Assembly (NCBI GenBank): GCA_022775085.1
Contig: JALFJQ010000014.1
Span: 1 to 64,000 of the forward strand
Length of the DNA stretch: 64,000 bases
From: Clostridiales bacterium
GTDB lineage: Bacteria > Bacillota > Clostridia > Oscillospirales > Oscillospiraceae
Reading direction: 5' to 3'
This document shows, piece after piece, positions 59,700-64,000 of the stretch. Both the position numbers and the translations under genes were made by a program. Position 1 is the stretch's first letter. Each line of letters opens with the position of its first letter. The notes beneath the pieces were generated by a model. The model was not told where the DNA came from and made no database searches. It saw nothing but the letters and a program-made list of their open reading frames with translations.

Positions 59700-60470
59700 A
59701 TGGTCATTAAGCGGGATTTTGATTATTACGGCTCCAACCGGCCCCTGCATATTTATCTGCCGGAGGGCTACGACCAGTCCGGCGAGCGTTACCCGGTGAT
59801 GTACTTTTTCGATGGGCATAACCTGTTCTACGACAGTGACGCTACCTACGGCAAAAGCTGGGGGCTGAAAACCTTTCTGGACAGCTGGAACAAGAGAATG
59901 ATCGTGGTGGGCATGGAGTGCAGCCATGTGGGCAATGAGCGGTTGGAGGAATACCTGCCGTACCCTGCCACCACAAATGCCTTCGGCCCCCTGGCGGTGA
60001 AGGGAAACGAGACACTGGAATGGATTGTCAATGCGGTGAAGCCCGTGATCGACCGGGAATACCGTACCTACCCCTTCCGGGAGTGCACGGGCATTGCCGG
60101 CTCCAGCATGGGCGGCCTGATGGCGATCCGGGGAATTTTGAAGTATAATTCTGTTTTTTCCAAGGCGGCCTGTGTATCCAGCGCCATCGGGTTCTGCCCG
60201 GAGTCGGTGATGGCGGATGTGTATGGCAGACGGATCAACCCGGATACGCGGGTATATCTGTCTTGGGGCTCAATGGAGGCCTGGGGCAAGCATGATCCCT
60301 GGCACGAGGATCCCCGCAGCGCATCCTACCGCTGGAATCACGCCATAGCCAAGCAGATCGAGGCCTGCGGCGGTACTGCCTGGGCTTACTGCCAGGAGGG
60401 AGGCGGACACCGTGAAGCCGACTGGGAAAAGCAGGTGTCCGGCTTTATGGATTTCCTCTGGATGCGGTAA
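59700..60470 (+). CDS. Alpha/beta-hydrolase esterase
   Basis: 256 residues, no signal peptide. Nucleophile elbow GSSMGG at about 136-141, preceding YPVMYFFDGHNLFYDS and an Asp/His pair towards the C-terminus (EGGGHREADWE holds the His). It belongs to the esterase D/enterochelin-esterase-like group. Substrate unknown. GAGGAGG precedes ATG 59700. Confidence 0.85.
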   Translation: MVIKRDFDYYGSNRPLHIYLPEGYDQSGERYPVMYFFDGHNLFYDSDATYGKSWGLKTFLDSWNKRMIVVGMECSHVGNERLEEYLPYPATTNAFGPLAVKGNETLEWIVNAVKPVIDREYRTYPFRECTGIAGSSMGGLMAIRGILKYNSVFSKAACVSSAIGFCPESVMADVYGRRINPDTRVYLSWGSMEAWGKHDPWHEDPRSASYRWNHAIAKQIEACGGTAWAYCQEGGGHREADWEKQVSGFMDFLWMR

Positions 60471-60564
60471 CAATGAGACGGACACAATGAAATAACTGGC
60501 ATTTTCCATTCATTTTCCAGCTGACAGCGGCTATTTTTCGGCGGTTTTTCCCAAGGCTCGACGG

Positions 60565-60593
60565 TTGACAACTTTTTTCCTCCGGTGATAAAT
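60565..60593 (+). promoter_or_regulatory. Promoter of the ATP-grasp gene
   Basis: TTGACA (60565-60570) and ATAAAT (60588-60593), 17 bp apart. Confidence 0.6.
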
Positions 60594-60610
60594 AGTTTCG
60601 CAAAAGTAAA

Positions 60611-60645
60611 GGCGCTTTTTCCCTACGGGAAAGAAGCGCCTTTTT
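60611..60645 (+). terminator. Attenuator-like hairpin before the ATP-grasp gene
   Basis: GGCGCTTTTTCCC/GGGAAAGAAGCGCC hairpin followed by TTTTTCG, between the promoter and the ribosome site. It may also end the esterase transcript. Confidence 0.7.
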
Positions 60646-60667
60646 CGTTATATGGAGGGAGAAGCCT

Positions 60668-61813
60668 ATGGATGGACTCATTGCGCACAGCGAGACGATC
60701 AATAAACTGCTTGCCCGTTACGGCGTCAAATTCGGAATCTACAAAAACGGCGAATTCAAGGAGCAGCTGTTCCCCTTTGACCCCATCCCCCGGGTCATCG
60801 GCCACGAGGAATTTGCGTACCTCGAAAAGGGTCTGAAGCAGCGGGTGGACGCCCTGAACTGCTTCCTGCGGGATATTTACGGCAAAAAGCAGATCATTCG
60901 CGACGGAGTCATTCCTGAGGAATTTGTGTTTTCCGCCAAGGGCTATCTGCCGCCCTGCGACGGGGTGGTGCCTCCCAAGGGGATTTACAGCCACATCTCC
61001 GGCATCGATCTGGTGCAGTCGAAAAATGACAGCTGGTACATTCTGGAGGACAATCTGCGTGTGCCCTCCGGCGCGTCCTACCCCATGATCGCCCGGGAAT
61101 TCCAGCGCAAGAGCGCCCCGACAACGTTCCTGCACAACAGCGTCATCGACAACCGGAACTATGCCCAGATGCTGAAAGGCGTCATGGACAATGTGAACAC
61201 CGGCGGCATTAACGTGATCCTGTCTCCGGGCCGGTACAACGCCGCGTTCTTTGAGCACTCCTACCTGGCCGAGCGTACCGGGGCGGTGCTGACCACCGGC
61301 AGCGATCTGGTCTGCGAGAACGACAATCTCTACTATGTGGATTACGAGGGCAAAAAGCGCCGGGTGGGTGCGGTGTACCGCCGGATTTCCGACGAGTATC
61401 TTGACCCCATGACCTTCTGCGAGGAATCCGTCATCGGCATTCCCCATGTTTTTGAGGCTTATAAGAAGGGCAACGTGGCCTTGCTGAACGCGCCAGGCAA
61501 CGGCGTGGCCGATGACAAGGGCATCTACTATTTCGTCCCCAAAATGATCCGCTACTACCTGGGAGAGGACGCCATTCTGCAGAACGCTCCCACCTATCTT
61601 CCCTTCTATGCGGAGGACATGAAGTACACTTTGGATCATTTCGATAATCTTGTTATCAAGGACGTGGCGGAGGCCGGCGGCTACGGCGTGGTCTTCGGCA
61701 ACAGCCTGACAAAGGAGCAGAAGGCAGACTTTACCTCTGCTCCCAGTTCATCCGCATCTTCACCCGGCTTGAGGAGCAGGGAAAAATTTGCCCGGGTAAG
61801 TCCATTCTGGTAA
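60668..61813 (+). pseudogene. Circularly permuted ATP-grasp protein, 3' end lost
   Basis: 381 codons from ATG 60668 (GGAGGG upstream). The first 350 match circularly permuted type-2 ATP-grasp proteins: DPIPRVIGHEEFAYLEKGLKQRVDALNCFLRDIYG, ILEDNLRVPSGASYPM, NDKGIYYFVPKMIRYYLGE-like DDKGIYYFVPKMIRYYLGE, and NLVIKDVAEAGGYGVVFG. It then enters a low-complexity Ser-rich tail that is another gene read out of frame. The missing 100 or so residues include part of the ATP site. Such proteins form peptide-like or amide bonds, usually beside alpha-E and transglutaminase genes. Probably inactive here. Confidence 0.75.
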
Positions 61814-62523
61814 TCCCCACGGTGAACAGCCACTCCATGAACATCGGCAAGCGGTTCTGGTCTGCGGACAATACGGACATCAACCGGATGTTTCCAGGCT
61901 ACAACTTGGGCGAGACGACCCAGCGCATTGCCGCCGGGGTGTTCGAGCATATCAACGACTACCGCTTCGGCATTCACTTCACCAGCTACTATATGCAGGG
62001 CTGCTTCACGCCCCATGTCCGGATGATGAAAACCGGCTTTGAGGACGTGGAGAAGGCAAAAGACTTTGGCCTGCCCTATGTCTACCGCCGGGACGCCCGG
62101 CCCTACGACACCACCACTCTGAACTACAACTGGCAGATCTGGAACACCAAGGCTTTTTCCCTTTACACCGACTCCACCGACCGCATTGAGCCGGCCAGCG
62201 CGCTGGAGGTCACGGAAGGCGTTCTGCGGTTCCTTGGCAAGAACGGGATTCTGAATTACACCTGCCCCGGCGGCTACGTGTCCCAGCTCATTGAAGGAAG
62301 CTCTATGGTCAACGTAAAAACCAACGCCGCAGGTTTCTTCCTGCGCAAGACTGAGGTCAACGCCCGGGTGAAGAAGGGGGAACTGCTGGCGCAGATCATG
62401 GATCCCTATCTGGGGACGGTGATCGAGGATGTGGTGTCTCCGGTGGATGGAATCGTCTTTTTCCACGCTTCCCAGCCCATTATCTATTCCCATACGTCCC
62501 TGTTCCGGATCATTCCCACATAA
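61729..62523 (+). pseudogene. M14-type deacylase (AstE/AspA-like), 5' end lost
   Basis: The frame LYLCSQFIRIFTRLEEQGK, then GKSILVIPTVNSHSMNIGKRFW and DINRMFPGYNLGET, is that of succinylglutamate desuccinylase/aspartoacylase-type M14 proteins. The N-terminal zinc motif HGxE is missing; the third ligand region GIHFTSYYMQG is kept. The C-terminal VKKGELLAQIMDPYLGTVIEDVVSPVDGIV is the usual beta-barrel domain. The first in-frame ATG is at 61822, without a good ribosome site. The head of the gene appears deleted together with the tail of the ATP-grasp gene. Confidence 0.75.
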
Positions 62524-62531
62524 AATAACAC

Positions 62532-62572
62532 TGTCATTGCGAACCAGCCCGCAGGCTGGTGTGGCAATGACA
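62532..62572. repeat. 41-bp palindromic TGTCATTGCG repeat
   Basis: TGTCATTGCGAACCAGCC at the left and GGCTGGTGTGGCAATGACA at the right fold into one hairpin. The shortest member of the family; it lies between convergent genes and may act as a terminator. Confidence 0.8.
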
Positions 62573-62591
62573 GTGTTTCTGTTCTACGGTT

Positions 62592-63038
62592 TTACTCGAT
62601 GGTATCGGCAGGAGCATCTTCCGCAATGGGAGCTTCCTCCACAGGCGCCTGCCCTGTGACGACCTCGGCCTCCACAGGAGCGGGTTTGGGGACCTCCGCG
62701 CCGCAGGCGCTGCAAAAAGCGGCGTCCTTGGCCACTTCCGCGCCGCACTTTTCGCAGACGGCCACACCCTTGGCGTCCCGCAGCTGCTCACGCAGGGTCT
62801 TGATGGTTCGCTCCGCGTTGGCAGCGGCAGCCATCAGGCTGGCGAAGCCCTCCTCATAATCATCGGGGTGAGTGGCGGCGTAGAGCCGACCCAGCTGGGC
62901 GTAGGTACTCTCGGCGGTTCCCTCGGCCTCGGCGATCTGCATTTTCAGCTTGGCGACCTCGGACAGATCCTTTGCCTGCTTAACGGCTTTTTCACTGATT
63001 TCAGCTGCCTTCTTCGTAATGGTATCCCAAATTGCCAT
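62592..63038 (-). CDS. Coiled-coil zinc-ribbon protein
   Basis: 148 residues from ATG 63038; AAGGAGG 9 nt upstream decides between several in-frame ATGs. Residues 5-95 are helical and charged, with a heptad pattern (KAAEISEKAVKQAKDLSEVAKLKMQIAEAE). Then CEKCGAEV and CSACGAEV form one zinc ribbon. A Pro/Ala/Glu tail follows. Soluble; function unknown. Confidence 0.7.
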   Translation of the reverse strand: MAIWDTITKKAAEISEKAVKQAKDLSEVAKLKMQIAEAEGTAESTYAQLGRLYAATHPDDYEEGFASLMAAAANAERTIKTLREQLRDAKGVAVCEKCGAEVAKDAAFCSACGAEVPKPAPVEAEVVTGQAPVEEAPIAEDAPADTIE

Positions 63039-63188
63039 GGTTAATTCCTCCTTGTTCATGGGCTTTGGCCTCAGTTTAGCACGAACGGGTGTCAGAATCA
63101 ATAGAATCTGACAAATTCACACAAGAAGCTGATAAACTAACCCATTGCCCGCAGTGCGGGCAGACAATGCGCACCAGGGTGGCTGGCA

Positions 63189-63220
63189 TCGTTACACCAA
63201 TGGGATGTGCCCGGTATCGG
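63189..63220. repeat. Weak copy of the 35-bp GTAACGATAC repeat
   Basis: TCGTTACACCAATGGG...GGTATCGG, same orientation as 31915-31949 but with more changes. Confidence 0.45.
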
Positions 63221-63227
63221 CTGCTTT

Positions 63228-64000
63228 CTATTTCTGCTCTGCCGCGGACATAGCCACCTTCTCCGGGGTGATGGGCAGCTCCCGGTGCCAGACACCGGTG
63301 GCCCGGGCAATGGCGTGGGCAATGGCGGGAGCGGGGGTATTGATGACAATTTCGCCGATGGATTTGGCACCGAAGGGGCCGGTAGGCTCATAGCTGTGCT
63401 CGAATTCCACCTTCAGCCTGCCCATATCCAGCCGGGTGGGAACCTTGTACTGCATAAAGGAACTTTCTGCCGGACGGCCATGGCTGTCGTAGGTCACGTT
63501 TTCCATCAGGGTGTGACCGATGCCCTGGACGATACCGCCCTCGGTCTGGATCCGGGCCAGAGCAGGGTTAATGGGAATGCCGCAGTCAACTACCGCCATG
63601 TAGTCCAAGATGGTCACAAGTCCCGTCAGCTTATCCAGCTCAATTTCCACCATACCCACCATGTAGGGCGGGGGAGACACGGGGGAGGAGTGGGTGGCGG
63701 TGGCCTCCGCCGGAATGGAGTTGTTCACCTGGGCCTTGTAGGCGATGTCGGTAAGAGAAATGGTCTGGTCGGTGTCGATTTTCCGCACTCTGCCGCTTTC
63801 CATCACTACAGCTTCCGGCTCACAGCCCAGCAGTTCCGCCCCGATGGCGCAGATTTTAGTTTTCAGCTCTGTGCAGGCCTTTTCCACGGCCTTGCCGGTG
63901 ATGTAGGTGGTGGAGGAAGCGTAAGAGCCGGAATCGTAAGGGGAAGCGTCGGTGTCCGCACCGAACACAGCCACGTCGTCAAAGCTGCAATCCATCATTT
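63228..64000 (-). CDS. Xanthine dehydrogenase-type molybdenum subunit, C-terminal part
   Basis: About 257 codons are visible; the frame runs off the right end, so the N-terminus is missing. SPYDSGSYASSTTYITG, MVEIELDKLTGLVTI, GIPINPALARIQTEGGIVQGIGHTL and the catalytic-glutamate loop GPFGAKSIGEI match the molybdopterin domain of the xanthine dehydrogenase family. It hydroxylates a purine or another heterocycle at a molybdenum centre; the substrate cannot be told. The lack of a terminator hairpin close to its stop may only reflect the repeat there. Confidence 0.92.
   Translation of the reverse strand, partial: MMDCSFDDVAVFGADTDASPYDSGSYASSTTYITGKAVEKACTELKTKICAIGAELLGCEPEAVVMESGRVRKIDTDQTISLTDIAYKAQVNNSIPAEATATHSSPVSPPPYMVGMVEIELDKLTGLVTILDYMAVVDCGIPINPALARIQTEGGIVQGIGHTLMENVTYDSHGRPAESSFMQYKVPTRLDMGRLKVEFEHSYEPTGPFGAKSIGEIVINTPAPAIAHAIARATGVWHRELPITPEKVAMSAAEQK

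Overview
The window looks like a chromosomal segment of an anaerobic, spore-forming gut Clostridia member, most likely Oscillospirales/Oscillospiraceae. The support is a sigma-K fragment with a hydrophobic pro-sequence, a SpoIIQ-like M23 protein, a SleB-type hydrolase, rubrerythrin, phosphotransacetylase, a molybdenum hydroxylase and many ferredoxin-type clusters. Promoters are mostly TTGNNN-17-TATAAT with AGGAGG ribosome sites. No rRNA, tRNA or CRISPR array was seen.

Positions 1-11,100 are accessory. They hold a 42-codon HTH stub, a DUF6076-type protein overlapping a sigma-like protein, a stretch rich in inverted repeats (2.88-3.5 kb), and a LacI-controlled oligosaccharide ABC importer with a GH13 glucosidase. 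Then come a DUF6809/TnpV pair and the first 65 codons of sigK, cut off next to that pair. The simplest reading is an element inserted in sigK (skin-like) whose other end lies outside the window; this is inference. An EF-G paralogue and the M23 protein follow.

Positions 15.0-21.6 kb carry a compact PBSX-ordered phage head and packaging module on the minus strand: terminase small and large, portal, protease, capsid and neck genes. No tail, lysis or integration genes follow. It is broken by two dispersed repeats. A lone BppU-type fibre gene lies 12 kb away.

Positions 21.8-46.1 kb are mostly housekeeping: an Hpt protein, galE, GH36 alpha-galactosidase, a second GH13 enzyme, hisS, mgsA-minD, pta, rubrerythrin, an Fe-S aldo/keto reductase, a C39-like/SleB fusion, a decayed IS1182-type element, HIT and COG2426 genes, a four-gene membrane/flavoprotein run (GtrA, DUF6020-like, Glf-like, DUF89), murI-udk-HAD and a 47-residue Cys/Asn-rich peptide.

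Positions 46.4-51.1 kb are a thiamine locus: TPP riboswitch, thiM, thiE, an unassigned structured leader, thiW, thiD, thiC. HMP would be made de novo by ThiC and ThiD, while the thiazole would be imported by ThiW and phosphorylated by ThiM; no thiazole synthesis genes are present. A CbiMN-type permease and a PrsW protease follow.

Positions 53.5-64 kb hold gltB-gltD (glutamate synthase), an esterase, a circularly permuted ATP-grasp gene joined out of frame to the remains of an M14 deacylase gene, a zinc-ribbon protein, and the 3' part of a xanthine dehydrogenase-type molybdenum subunit that runs off the right edge. Several families of short dispersed palindromic repeats punctuate the window.
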